Origin: Microcella daejeonensis
GTDB lineage: Bacteria; Actinomycetota; Actinomycetes; Actinomycetales; Microbacteriaceae
Reading direction: 5' to 3'
NCBI RefSeq assembly: GCF_026625045.1
Contig: NZ_CP113089.1
Location: forward strand, 248,001 to 312,000
Length of the DNA: 64,000 nucleotides
Below the pieces are notes generated by a model. It was given only the letters and a program-made list of their open reading frames with translations. It did not search any database and had not been told where the DNA came from. Shown in pieces: positions 49,748 through 57,612 of the stretch. Made by a program: the position numbers and the translations under genes. How positions within the stretch are numbered: position 1 is the stretch's first letter; each line of letters starts with the position of its first letter.

Positions 49748-50451
49748 CAGGCGCCCTGGTAGCTCTGGATGAGGGTCGTCGTGATGAGCCCCCAGCCGTC
49801 GACGAGGATGAACAGCAGGATCTTGAACGGCAGCGAGATCATCACCGGCGGCAGCATCATCATGCCGAGCGACATGAGCGCGGCGGAGACGACGATGTCG
49901 ATGATGAGGAACGGCACGAAGATGACGAAGCCGATGATGAACGCGCTGCGCAGCTCGGAGAGCAGGAACGCGGGGATGAGAGTCGTGAGCGCGACGTCGT
50001 CGGGCGTCGCCGGGTTCGGCAGGTCGGCGGCGCGCATGATGAGCGCGAGGTCCTCCTGCCGCGTGAACGAGAGCATGAACTCGCGCAGCGGCACGACGCC
50101 CGTCTCGAAGGCCGTCGTGGCCGTCATCGAGCCGTCGAGGTAGGGCTGCACCGCCCCGCTGTTGATGGCCTCGAGCACGGGCGCCATGATGAAGAGGGAG
50201 AGGAAGAGCGCGAGCCCGGCGAGCACCTGGTTGGGCGGGATGGTCGGCAGCGAGAGCGCGTTGCGGGTCATCGCGAGCACGACGAAGATCTTCGTGAACG
50301 ACGTCGTCATGATGAGCAGCGCCGGCGCCACCGAGAGCAGCGTCACGGCGAGGAAGGTGACGATCGCCGTCGAGGGCTCGCCGTTCGGCCCGTTGATGCT
50401 GATGCCGATGCCGCCGTCGGGGGCGATCGGCTGCATCGCCCAGATCGTCAT
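49747..50451 (-). CDS. fliP: Flagellar biosynthesis protein FliP
   Basis: A 234-residue membrane protein, the main gate subunit. R-N-A-L-S-L-P-T-I-P-P-N-Q-V-L near 63-77, and the C-terminal G-M-M-M-L-P-P-V-M-I-S-L-P-F-K are conserved. It has no cleaved signal peptide, as in Bacillus FliP. It lies four bases after fliO. Confidence 0.96.
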   Translation of the reverse strand: MTIWAMQPIAPDGGIGISINGPNGEPSTAIVTFLAVTLLSVAPALLIMTTSFTKIFVVLAMTRNALSLPTIPPNQVLAGLALFLSLFIMAPVLEAINSGAVQPYLDGSMTATTAFETGVVPLREFMLSFTRQEDLALIMRAADLPNPATPDDVALTTLIPAFLLSELRSAFIIGFVIFVPFLIIDIVVSAALMSLGMMMLPPVMISLPFKILLFILVDGWGLITTTLIQSYQGA

Positions 50452-50455
50452 GCGC

Positions 50456-50872
50456 TCACCGCTGCGCGGCGGAGCCGAGGGCGCGCTGCCAGACCGCCGC
50501 CCAGCTCGGGGGCGTCGCGAGGGGCGCGGCGCTGAGGCGCGCGCGCGCGGGCGCGAGCGGCGTGACCGTGGCGGGGGCGTCCGTGGCCGGTGCGCTCTCG
50601 AGCGACGGGATGCTCGGCTCGGCCGGCGCGTCGTGCCGGGCCAGCACGGTCATGCCCTGCTCGGTCACCCCGAGCACGAGCCGCTCGCCCTCGACCTCGA
50701 CGACGACGACCGACGACTTGCCGGCGACGCCCTGCCGGCCGATGAGGCGCACGACGGCGGCCTTCTGCGGGCGGCGCTCACCCGTCGAGAGGCGTCGCTG
50801 CACGATCCACAGCAGCGCGATGACGACGCCGAGCGAGACGACGACGCGCAGCGCCAGGAGGAGGTCGTCCAC
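50456..50872 (-). CDS. fliO: Flagellar assembly protein FliO
   Basis: A 138-residue protein: one membrane helix at about 5-25 and a small cytoplasmic domain (L-I-G-R-Q-G-V-A-G-K-S-S-V-V-V-V-E-V), then a Pro/Ala-rich tail. FliO helps to assemble FliP. The start is GTG 50872, two bases after the fliN stop. Confidence 0.88.
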   Translation of the reverse strand: MDDLLLALRVVVSLGVVIALLWIVQRRLSTGERRPQKAAVVRLIGRQGVAGKSSVVVVEVEGERLVLGVTEQGMTVLARHDAPAEPSIPSLESAPATDAPATVTPLAPARARLSAAPLATPPSWAAVWQRALGSAAQR

Positions 50873-50874
50873 GG

Positions 50875-51567
50875 TCAGTCGGTCGTCTCGGCGGTGTCGA
50901 GGATGCGCGTGATGCGCACGGCGTAGTCCTGGTCGACGACGACGATCTCGCCGAGGGCGATGCGGCGCCCGTTGAGCAGGATGTCGGCGGGGGCGCCGGC
51001 GGATCGGTCGAGCTCGACCACCGAGCCCGGCTCGAGGGCGAGGACCCCGCGGACGGGCATGGTCGTGCGGCCGATCTCGACGGTGAGCGTCATCGCGACG
51101 TCGTTGATGCGCCCCAGTCGGGCGCTGCCGTCGGCGGTGCGCGATGCGGGCGCCTCGGCGGAGGTCGCGATGATGAGCCAGCCGAGCGCCGCGGTGTCGG
51201 TGGTGAGGGCGAAGGCCGCTCCGCGGTCGAGCAGCACTCCCGCGTCGCCCGCGCGGGCGTCGCCGAGCACGCCGGCGCCGAAGGTCGAGGCGGCCGCCTC
51301 CAGTGCCGGGCGCAGCAGGGCGTCGACGGGCAGGTCGCCGATCTCGGCGCCCCCGGTGAGCGCCGCCGCGTCGGCGATGAGGACGCCGAACTCGGAGGTC
51401 GTGGCCCCGACGAAGGTGGCGAGCACGGCATCCGCGCCGCCGGAGAGGAGGGCGGCCGGCGGGGCCTGCTCGACGACGGTGACGCCCTGGACGGGCAGCG
51501 CCGCCGCGAAGGCGCGAGCGGCGGCGAGCTCGAGACCGGTGGACGGGACGGGGGCGGTGATGGTCAT
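50875..51567 (-). CDS. fliN: Flagellar switch protein FliN with extended N-terminus (FliY-like)
   Basis: A 230-residue protein. The C-terminal ~80 residues are the FliN/SpoA domain (V-A-M-T-L-T-V-E-I-G-R-T near 152, L-A-L-E-P-G-S-V-V-E-L-D, I-A-L-G-E-I-V-V-V-D). The first ~145 residues form another alpha/beta domain (P-V-D-A-L-L-R-P-A-L-E-A-A near 80), much as CheC-like domains in FliY, and unlike the short FliN of enterics. It builds the C-ring. ATG 51567 overlaps fliM by four bases. Confidence 0.9.
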   Translation of the reverse strand: MTITAPVPSTGLELAAARAFAAALPVQGVTVVEQAPPAALLSGGADAVLATFVGATTSEFGVLIADAAALTGGAEIGDLPVDALLRPALEAAASTFGAGVLGDARAGDAGVLLDRGAAFALTTDTAALGWLIIATSAEAPASRTADGSARLGRINDVAMTLTVEIGRTTMPVRGVLALEPGSVVELDRSAGAPADILLNGRRIALGEIVVVDQDYAVRITRILDTAETTD

Positions 51568-52439
51568 GCGGATTCCTCCAGGTCGATGACGACGCCCGCC
51601 AGGCGGGCGCCGACGGCGCCGGCTGCGGCGCGGGCGATGATGCGGCCGTCGACCGCGAGGTCGAAGGGGCGGGTGTGCCCGTGCGGCAGGGGGATGACGT
51701 CGCCGACCGCGAGGTCGAGCACGCGGCGCGGGCTCACGGGAACCTCGCGCAGGCGGAGGGCGACCTCGACGGGAGCCGCGATCACGTGGTCGCGGAGGCG
51801 CTCGGGGCTGTGACCGGCGACCGCGTCGAGCACGTCGACGCCGAGACGCGGCAGCAGCTCGGCCAGCGGGATCGCGATCGAGGCCTCGGCGGCCGGGCCG
51901 CCGCCGGCGCGCACCATGAAGGCGCCGACGACCATGAGGTCGCTCGGCGCGGTCGCCTGGGCGACCATCGAGTTCTCGTGCACCGACTCGACGCGGAGGT
52001 CGTCGATGAGGATGCCCCCGAAGCTGTAGGAGAGGTCCTCGAGCACCCCGGCGGCCAGCCGGCGCACGAGCGAGAGCTCGATGGGCGTGTACCGCCGGTC
52101 GGGGGCGACGATCGGGGAGGTCGCGCCGAGCATCGTCGCGATCCAGCCGAAGGCGGCATCCGGCGGGAACTGGATGACCGCGCGCGCCGGGTGCTCCCCC
52201 ATCGCGCACAGCACCATGGTCGTGCGGGAGGGCAGCGACGCGGCGTAGTCCGCGTAGGACTCCACGACGACCTGGTCGAAGGCGACCTGGGACATCACGC
52301 GCAGCGAGGCGGTGAGCTGGGTGCCCCACTGGCGCGAGAAGGTCTCGAAGGCCTGCTCGAGGGCCCGCGTCTGCTGGCGCGCGAGCGTCGTCGGGCGCTT
52401 GAAGTCGTAGACCTCGACCGCGGGATTCTGAACCGTCAC
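51564..52439 (-). CDS. fliM: Flagellar switch protein FliM lacking the CheY-binding peptide
   Basis: A 291-residue C-ring protein; Y-D-F-K-R-P begins at residue 11, followed by the CheC-like middle domain and a C-terminal SpoA domain. The usual N-terminal L-S-Q-x-E-I-D-A-L-L, to which phosphorylated CheY binds, is absent, and the frame upstream of GTG 52439 does not encode it either. GTG is without a ribosome site but seven bases from the end of a FliA-type -10 box, so the mRNA is probably leaderless. Confidence 0.93.
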   Translation of the reverse strand: MTVQNPAVEVYDFKRPTTLARQQTRALEQAFETFSRQWGTQLTASLRVMSQVAFDQVVVESYADYAASLPSRTTMVLCAMGEHPARAVIQFPPDAAFGWIATMLGATSPIVAPDRRYTPIELSLVRRLAAGVLEDLSYSFGGILIDDLRVESVHENSMVAQATAPSDLMVVGAFMVRAGGGPAAEASIAIPLAELLPRLGVDVLDAVAGHSPERLRDHVIAAPVEVALRLREVPVSPRRVLDLAVGDVIPLPHGHTRPFDLAVDGRIIARAAAGAVGARLAGVVIDLEESA

Positions 52440-52447
52440 GAGAGCGA

Positions 52448-52474
52448 CTATCGGCCGGGAGCCCCCGACGGTTA
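52448..52474 (-). promoter_or_regulatory. FliA (sigma-28)-type promoter of fliM
   Basis: TAAC (52474-52471), 15 bases, GCCGATAG (52455-52448) on the minus strand. The FliA/WhiG consensus is TAAA-N15-GCCGATAA. The -10 ends eight bases before the fliM GTG, predicting transcription at or near the start codon. Confidence 0.65.
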
Positions 52475-52498
52475 GGAGGCGCCCTCAACGGCCGGCGA

Positions 52499-53314
52499 TC
52501 ACCCCGAGGCCACCACCGTCTCGAGCTCGGCGAGGGCCTCGTCGAACAGGGCGCGCACGTCCTCCGGGGACGAGGAGAGCACGACGATGTCGGTGCGGCG
52601 GTTCTGCGCCAGATCCTGCGGCGTCCCTCCCGCGGCGAGGGGACGGGCATCCCCGTAGCCGATCGCGCTCACGAGGGCCGGCGGCACGCCCTGCCCGACC
52701 AGGTAGCGCAGCACCTCGGTGGAGCGCGCCGTCGAGAGCTCCCAGTTCGTGGGGAAGGGCGGCTCGGGCTGCCGCGTGTCGGCGTGGCCCTCGACCGCGG
52801 ACTCGTAGCCCGAGGCGGCGAGCGGGGCGCCGACGGCGTCGAGCACGATCCGGGCCACCGGGGTGAGCGCCGCCTGGTTGCTGTCGAAGAAGGTCTCGGT
52901 GCCGACCAGGCGCACGATCAGGCCGCGCTCGTCGAACAGGAACTCCACGGCATCCTCGACGCCCTGCTCGGTGAGCCGCGCGCTCATCGCCTCGCGCAGC
53001 TCCACGAGCTCGGCGACCTCCTGCTGCGCGAGCTCGTAGGTGGTGAGCCCGCCGGTCTCCTCCGTGACGAGCTCGGCCGGGACGACGGTGCCGGAGGCGG
53101 TGTCGGCGGTCTCGCTCGCCTCCTGCCCGAACCCGGTGGCGAGCGAGGCGGCGAGCTGCTCGTACTTCGTCTGGTCGACCGTCGAGATGGCGTAGAGCAC
53201 GATGAACAGGCACATCAACACGGTGACCATGTCCATGTACGAGGCCATCCAGCGCTCGTCCGGCCCGTCGTGACCGCCGGCGTCGCTGTGACCCCCGCGG
53301 CGACGGCGGCTCAT
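52499..53314 (-). CDS. motB: Flagellar motor protein MotB
   Basis: A 271-residue stator protein: cytoplasmic start, one helix (Y-M-D-M-V-T-V-L-M-C-L-F-I-V-L-Y-A-I) with the proton-binding Asp at its mouth, a linker, and an OmpA-like domain (E-G-H-A-D-T, N-R-R-T-D-I-V-V) that holds peptidoglycan. ATG 53314 overlaps motA by four bases. Confidence 0.95.
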   Translation of the reverse strand: MSRRRRGGHSDAGGHDGPDERWMASYMDMVTVLMCLFIVLYAISTVDQTKYEQLAASLATGFGQEASETADTASGTVVPAELVTEETGGLTTYELAQQEVAELVELREAMSARLTEQGVEDAVEFLFDERGLIVRLVGTETFFDSNQAALTPVARIVLDAVGAPLAASGYESAVEGHADTRQPEPPFPTNWELSTARSTEVLRYLVGQGVPPALVSAIGYGDARPLAAGGTPQDLAQNRRTDIVVLSSSPEDVRALFDEALAELETVVASG

Positions 53315-54129
53315 GCGGGCACCGCGCCGGGCACGGGGATGCCCGCTGCGCGCTCCTCGGGCGACGCCTTCTCCCTCGGAGCACGGCCGGCCGGCACCAT
53401 GGCCGAGAGGCGCTCGCGAAGCCCGCGCGGCTGGGCCCCGGCCTGCACGGCCATGAGCCCCTCGACGACGATGGAGAGCCGCTGCTCCTCCATATCGGCC
53501 AGTCGGGTGAGCTTGCCGCCGATGGGCAGCCACATGAAGTTCGCCGAGACGAGCCCCCACAGCGTGGCGACGAACGCCGCCGCGATCATGTGCCCCAGCT
53601 TGTCCGGCTCGCTGAGGTTCTCGAGCACGTGCGTGAGCGAGACGACGGTGCCGATGATGCCGACCGTCGGAGCGAATCCGCCCATCGTCATGAAGAACTT
53701 GGCCGCTCCGCGCTTCTCGGCGATGCGCGTGTCGACCGAGTCCTCGAGCATCGTGCGCAGCTCGGCCGGATCGGTGCCGTCGGCGATGCTCTGCAGACCC
53801 GACTTCATGATCGGGTCGCTCGTCGACTCGGCCTCCTGCTCGAGCGCGAGCAGCCCCTCGCGGCGGGCCCGCTCGGCGGTCGTGACGAGGTCGTCGATGA
53901 CCGCGCGCGGGGCGGGCACCTTTCCGACGAAGGCCTGCGGCAGGGCGCGGACCGCGCGCACCGCGTCGCGGACCGTGCCGCTCGCGATCGCGACCGCGAT
54001 CGTGCCGCCGAAGACGAGGATCATCGGGGCGGGCAGGAGGAGCGAGGTGATGCTCGCCCCCTCGAGGAGCGCCATCGCGACCATCGCGCCGAAGGCGATC
54101 GCGATACCGATGAGGGTCATGGGATCCAT
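53311..54129 (-). CDS. motA: Flagellar motor protein MotA
   Basis: A 272-residue stator subunit with four membrane helices; G-G-F-A-P-T-V-G-I-I-G-T-V near 152-164 and G-L-V-S-A-N-F-M-W-L-P near 190-200 are the MotA signature, including the proline that couples ion flow. ATG 54129, three bases after flbD. Confidence 0.96.
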   Translation of the reverse strand: MDPMTLIGIAIAFGAMVAMALLEGASITSLLLPAPMILVFGGTIAVAIASGTVRDAVRAVRALPQAFVGKVPAPRAVIDDLVTTAERARREGLLALEQEAESTSDPIMKSGLQSIADGTDPAELRTMLEDSVDTRIAEKRGAAKFFMTMGGFAPTVGIIGTVVSLTHVLENLSEPDKLGHMIAAAFVATLWGLVSANFMWLPIGGKLTRLADMEEQRLSIVVEGLMAVQAGAQPRGLRERLSAMVPAGRAPREKASPEERAAGIPVPGAVPA

Positions 54130-54132
54130 GGC

Positions 54133-54393
54133 TCAGACCCCCCGGGGCCGCAGCGCGACGGGTTCGAGCACCGGGCGCGGGCTCTCGTCCGCCCCGATCA
54201 TGCTCTGGGCGTGCGAGATCACCCGGGCGCGGAAGGCGACGATCGCGGAGACGATCTGATCGAGCGACTCGGCGACGACGTAGCTCGCGCCGTCGACCAT
54301 CACGAGGGTGGTGTCGGGGCTCGCGTGCACGCGCGCGATGAGATCGGGATTGACAGCGAAAGTGCTGTCGTTCAACCGCGTGACCATGATCAT
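54133..54393 (-). CDS. flbD: FlbD-family flagellar protein
   Basis: An 86-residue protein of the FlbD (Swarming motility SwrD) family: V-T-R-L-N-D-S-T-F-A-V-N-P-D-L-I near 4-19, D-T-T-L-V-M-V-D-G-A-S-Y-V-V near 27-40. SwrD raises stator function in Bacillus and here lies before motAB. ATG 54393 follows GGGGG nine bases upstream; ATG 54387 is possible. Confidence 0.9.
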   Translation of the reverse strand: MIMVTRLNDSTFAVNPDLIARVHASPDTTLVMVDGASYVVAESLDQIVSAIVAFRARVISHAQSMIGADESPRPVLEPVALRPRGV

Positions 54394-54436
54394 CCGTGTA
54401 CCCCCGAGTCGCGCGCCATCCATAGCGCACCTACGA

Positions 54437-54463
54437 CTATCGGCACGCGGACGGGCCCCGTTA
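54437..54463 (-). promoter_or_regulatory. FliA (sigma-28)-type promoter of flbD-motAB
   Basis: TAAC (54463-54460), 15 bases, GCCGATAG (54444-54437), then T-C-G on the minus strand, the same hexamers and spacing as before fliM. The -35 overlaps the left arm of the terminator of flgE, so flgE ends where this unit begins. The leader to flbD is about 37-40 bases. Confidence 0.65.
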
Positions 54464-54494
54464 GCCGCTGCGGGAGCGGCCGACGGGGCCCGTC
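54450..54494 (-). terminator. Terminator after flgE
   Basis: GACGGGCCCCGT at 54450-54461 and ACGGGGCCCGTC at 54483-54494 form a perfect 12-base stem; the loop carries CCGCT/AGCGG. It starts 13 bases after the flgE stop. No U-run. Confidence 0.6.
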
Positions 54495-54506
54495 GGGGTG
54501 CGGCGA

Positions 54507-55679
54507 CTAGCGCTTGAGGTTGGTGAGCTCCTGCAGCACCTCGTCGGAGGTCGTGATGATGCGGGCGTTCGCCTGGAACCCACGCTGGGCGACGATGAGG
54601 TTCGTGAACTCCTGCGACAGGTCGACGTTCGACATCTCGAGCGCGCCCGTGAGCAGCGACCCCAGCCCGTCGGTGCCCGCGGCGCCGACGGTGGCGACCC
54701 CGGAGTTCGCGGTCGCCCGGTAGGCCGAGCTGCCGGCCTTCTCCAGGCCGACCGGGTTGACGAAGTTCGCCAGCGCGACGCGCCCGAGCACCTCGCGGCC
54801 GCCGTTGCTGAACAGACCGGTCAGCGTGCCGTCCTTGCCGAGCGAGAACGACTCGATCGTGCCCGCCTCCTGGCCGTCCTGCTCGGTGATGCTCACCGTG
54901 CTCAGCTGGGCGAAGCCGGTGACGCCGGTGAGGTCGACGTCGATGCCGCCGACGGTGAGCGCGCCGCCCGCGGTGAGGGCACCGGCGGTGAAGGCGAGAG
55001 CGCCCGCTCCCGTGCCGCCCTGGCCGTCCGTGCCGGCGACGTCCCAGCCGCCCGCCGTGCGGGTGAAGGTGAGCTGCAGGGTGCGCGAGGTGCCCGTCCC
55101 GTCGAAGATCTCGATGTCGCGCACGACGGCGTCGCCGACGGCGGCCCCGTCGGGGAGGTTGCCGGCGACCCGCGCGGTGGTCGTGGCGCGCGCCGGGCTG
55201 ACCGCCTCGAGCGGCAGCTGGATGGGACCGAGCTGCCCGCCCTGCTGCACGACGCCGTTCACGGCGTTCCAGCCCTGCAGGATGGAGCCGTCGGGCGTCA
55301 CGAGCCGGCCGGCCGCGTCGAAGTCGAAGGATCCGGCCCGCGTGTAGAGGGTCTCGCCGCCCGACTGCACGACGAAGAAGCCGTCGCCCGAGATCATCAT
55401 GTCGGTGCCGCGACCGGTCGACTGCGCCGATCCCTGGGCGAAGTTCGTCGAGATGCCGGCGACCTGCACGCCGAGACCGATCTGGGCGGGGTTGGTGCCG
55501 CCGATGGCCGCCTGCGGCGCCCCGGCGCCCTGCGTCATCTGCGAGAGCGTGTCCTGGAACTGCGTGGCCGAGGCCTTGAAGGCGGTCGTGTTGACGTTGG
55601 CGATGTTGTTGCCCGTGACGTCGAGCATCGTCTGGTGCGAGCGGAGTCCGGAGATGCCGGAGTAGAGCGAGCGGAGCAT
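54507..55679 (-). CDS. flgE: Flagellar hook protein FlgE
   Basis: A 390-residue hook subunit, exported by the flagellar apparatus. N-terminal M-L-R-S-L-Y-S-G-I-S-G-L, G-N-N-I-A-N-V-N-T-T-A-F-K and C-terminal N-V-D-L-S-Q-E-F-T-N-L-I-V-A-Q-R-G-F-Q-A-N are classic. AAAGGA precedes ATG 55679. It has its own terminator, and a hairpin separates it from flgD. Confidence 0.97.
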   Translation of the reverse strand: MLRSLYSGISGLRSHQTMLDVTGNNIANVNTTAFKASATQFQDTLSQMTQGAGAPQAAIGGTNPAQIGLGVQVAGISTNFAQGSAQSTGRGTDMMISGDGFFVVQSGGETLYTRAGSFDFDAAGRLVTPDGSILQGWNAVNGVVQQGGQLGPIQLPLEAVSPARATTTARVAGNLPDGAAVGDAVVRDIEIFDGTGTSRTLQLTFTRTAGGWDVAGTDGQGGTGAGALAFTAGALTAGGALTVGGIDVDLTGVTGFAQLSTVSITEQDGQEAGTIESFSLGKDGTLTGLFSNGGREVLGRVALANFVNPVGLEKAGSSAYRATANSGVATVGAAGTDGLGSLLTGALEMSNVDLSQEFTNLIVAQRGFQANARIITTSDEVLQELTNLKR

Positions 55680-55766
55680 GGTCGTCCTTTCGTGGGCATC
55701 GGGCGGGATGCGCGATGCGAGAACCGTGGGCGGTGCGAGGTGTCGTGCGGTGTGCGGCGGAGCGGG

Positions 55767-55796
55767 GGCGGGCGGCGATGCGCGCGAGCGCCCGCC
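55767..55796 (-). terminator. Hairpin between flgD and flgE
   Basis: GGCGGGCG at 55767-55774 and CGCCCGCC at 55789-55796 with a 14-base loop, eight bases after the flgD stop. It may end or slow the upstream unit; 85 bases remain before flgE and show no clear promoter. Confidence 0.4.
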
Positions 55797-55804
55797 GCCT
55801 GGGG

Positions 55805-56245
55805 TCAGGGGGCCGGAGCGGCAGCGGGCTGCCCGGCGGCGCGGACGCCGTCGACCGCGTCGAGGGGCAGCTCGATGCCGTCGACGGTCACCATCGGGAC
55901 GGAGCCGCGGAACGACACCGAGGTCGCCGTTCCGCTCCTCTCCACGCCGTCGGCGTCGCGGTAGGAGACGGTCGAGCCGACGATCGCCGTCGCGGCGATG
56001 CGCATCTGCAGCCCGAAGCCCTCCTCCGTCAGCCCGGTGAGGCCCGTGAGGCTCTCCATCATCGCGAGCTGCGTCGTCTGGGCGATCATCTCGTTGGTGT
56101 CCATCGGCGAGCTCGGATCCTGGTTGCGCAGCTGCGCGACGAGCAGCGACATGAAGACCTCGCTGCCCATGGTCTGGGCGGGCGGCGGCGGGGCGGTCGC
56201 GGGCGTCGCGGCGGGGCCGGCGGCGGCGATGGGGATGACGGGCAC
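55805..56245 (-). CDS. flgD: Flagellar hook cap protein FlgD (short form)
   Basis: A 146-residue protein with the FlgD N-terminal core F-M-S-L-L-V-A-Q-L-R-N-Q-D-P-S-S-P-M-D-T near 31-50, and one small beta domain after it. The enteric protein is ~230 residues; the C-terminal Fn3/tudor part is reduced here. It caps the growing hook. Short FlgD is usual in actinobacteria. Confidence 0.93.
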   Translation of the reverse strand: MPVIPIAAAGPAATPATAPPPPAQTMGSEVFMSLLVAQLRNQDPSSPMDTNEMIAQTTQLAMMESLTGLTGLTEEGFGLQMRIAATAIVGSTVSYRDADGVERSGTATSVSFRGSVPMVTVDGIELPLDAVDGVRAAGQPAAAPAP

Positions 56246-56262
56246 GGGGGTGGTCCTCTCGT

Positions 56263-57612
56263 TCAGGCGATGACGTCGAGCGCCGCGGCGCGGGCGGTCG
56301 GCGGGGTGCGGGATGCCCCGCGCGGGTCGTGGCCGGCATCCGGGTCGCCGGGGCCGTGGTCGGGCAGCTGCTCGCCGGGGGCGCCGAGGGTGGTGCGCTC
56401 GCGCTCGGCGCCGGGGGCGTCACCCGCGGCGGTCTCGCGCGCATCCCGCTGGTCGGATCGCGCATCGGCGCGATCGCCGGCCGGCCGTTCGCCCGCCTCG
56501 CGGTCGGCGACGTCGATGCGCCAGCCCGCCGCGGCCTCGCCGAGGTCGCGCCGCAGGTCGGGCATCGCCGCGCGCACGGCCTCGCGCGCCGCGTCGGTGG
56601 GGGCGATGAGCTCGATGCGGATGCCGTCGGCGTCGACGACCGCGCGGATGGTCACCGGGCCGAGGTGCTCGGGCGTGATCGAGACCGTCACCGTGTGGGA
56701 GCCCGGCCCGGCGCTGCGGATGCCGAGCATCGCCGGGGCGAGCTGCGGGGAGAGCGGCGCCGCGGGCACGGGGGCGGGCGGCGACGCGGGTGCCGCGCCG
56801 GACGCGGGCGGCGCGGGGGGCGGCGCGGTCGCGGGCGCCGCGGGGGCGAGCGCCGGCAGGGCGGAGGGCGAGGTCGCGGCGGATCCGGCCGCGCCGGGTG
56901 CCGGGGCGAGCGACTCCCCCGCGCCGGTGGCGGTCGTGGTCGGGGCGGAGGCGGCGCGTGCCCAGGCGGACTCCGGCTCGGGTGCGCCGGGCGCGGCCGA
57001 CTCGACCGGAGCGGTCGGAGCGGCCGGAGCGGCCACTGCGGCCGGCGCGACGGCGGCCGCCGTCGGGGCGCCCGCGCCGGCCGCGCCGGCGGGCGATGCG
57101 GCGGACGTCGTCGTCGCGGCGGAACCGGGTATCACGGCGGCGACGGCCGCCGCCCCGGACGCGGGATCCGTGGCGTGCGCTGCCGGCGCAGCAGCCGGGG
57201 CGAGCACGGCGGAACCGGCTGCCGCAGCCGGGCCGGACGGCTCGAGGAGCGCGTCGGCCGGCGGCGCCTGCTCGGCCTCCGCCCCGCTGTCACCGGGCAT
57301 CCCGGACTCGACCGGCATCCCCCCGGCGGCGACCGACGGATCGACCGCCGAGCCGAGGGCGGCCGCGGAGGGCGCGGCAGCGTCGGGCATCAGGGCCGGC
57401 GGCGCGAGCGGCACGGCGTGGGAGGAGGCGGGCTCGTCGGCGGATCCGGCCCCGGTGGCCGCGGGCGCAGCGCCGGCCGCGTCCTCCGCGGGCTCGGCGG
57501 CGAGCGCCGCGGCGAGCGCCCGCTCGAAGTCGTAGCCGGTCGCGGCGTCGGCAGGGGCATCCCCCCGCGTCACCGGTCGGGAGCCGAGCACGGCGCCCGC
57601 GAGCGGCATCAT
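56263..57612 (-). CDS. fliK: Hook-length control protein FliK
   Basis: A 449-residue protein. Residues 20-300 are Ala/Pro/Gly-rich and unstructured, as the ruler part is; 310-395 hold the FliK C-terminal domain (V-S-I-T-P-E-H-L-G-P-V-T-I near 317), which signals FlhB to change substrate. The tail is Arg/Asp-rich. ATG 57612 overlaps the NlpC/P60 gene by four bases. Confidence 0.9.
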   Translation of the reverse strand: MMPLAGAVLGSRPVTRGDAPADAATGYDFERALAAALAAEPAEDAAGAAPAATGAGSADEPASSHAVPLAPPALMPDAAAPSAAALGSAVDPSVAAGGMPVESGMPGDSGAEAEQAPPADALLEPSGPAAAAGSAVLAPAAAPAAHATDPASGAAAVAAVIPGSAATTTSAASPAGAAGAGAPTAAAVAPAAVAAPAAPTAPVESAAPGAPEPESAWARAASAPTTTATGAGESLAPAPGAAGSAATSPSALPALAPAAPATAPPPAPPASGAAPASPPAPVPAAPLSPQLAPAMLGIRSAGPGSHTVTVSITPEHLGPVTIRAVVDADGIRIELIAPTDAAREAVRAAMPDLRRDLGEAAAGWRIDVADREAGERPAGDRADARSDQRDARETAAGDAPGAERERTTLGAPGEQLPDHGPGDPDAGHDPRGASRTPPTARAAALDVIA

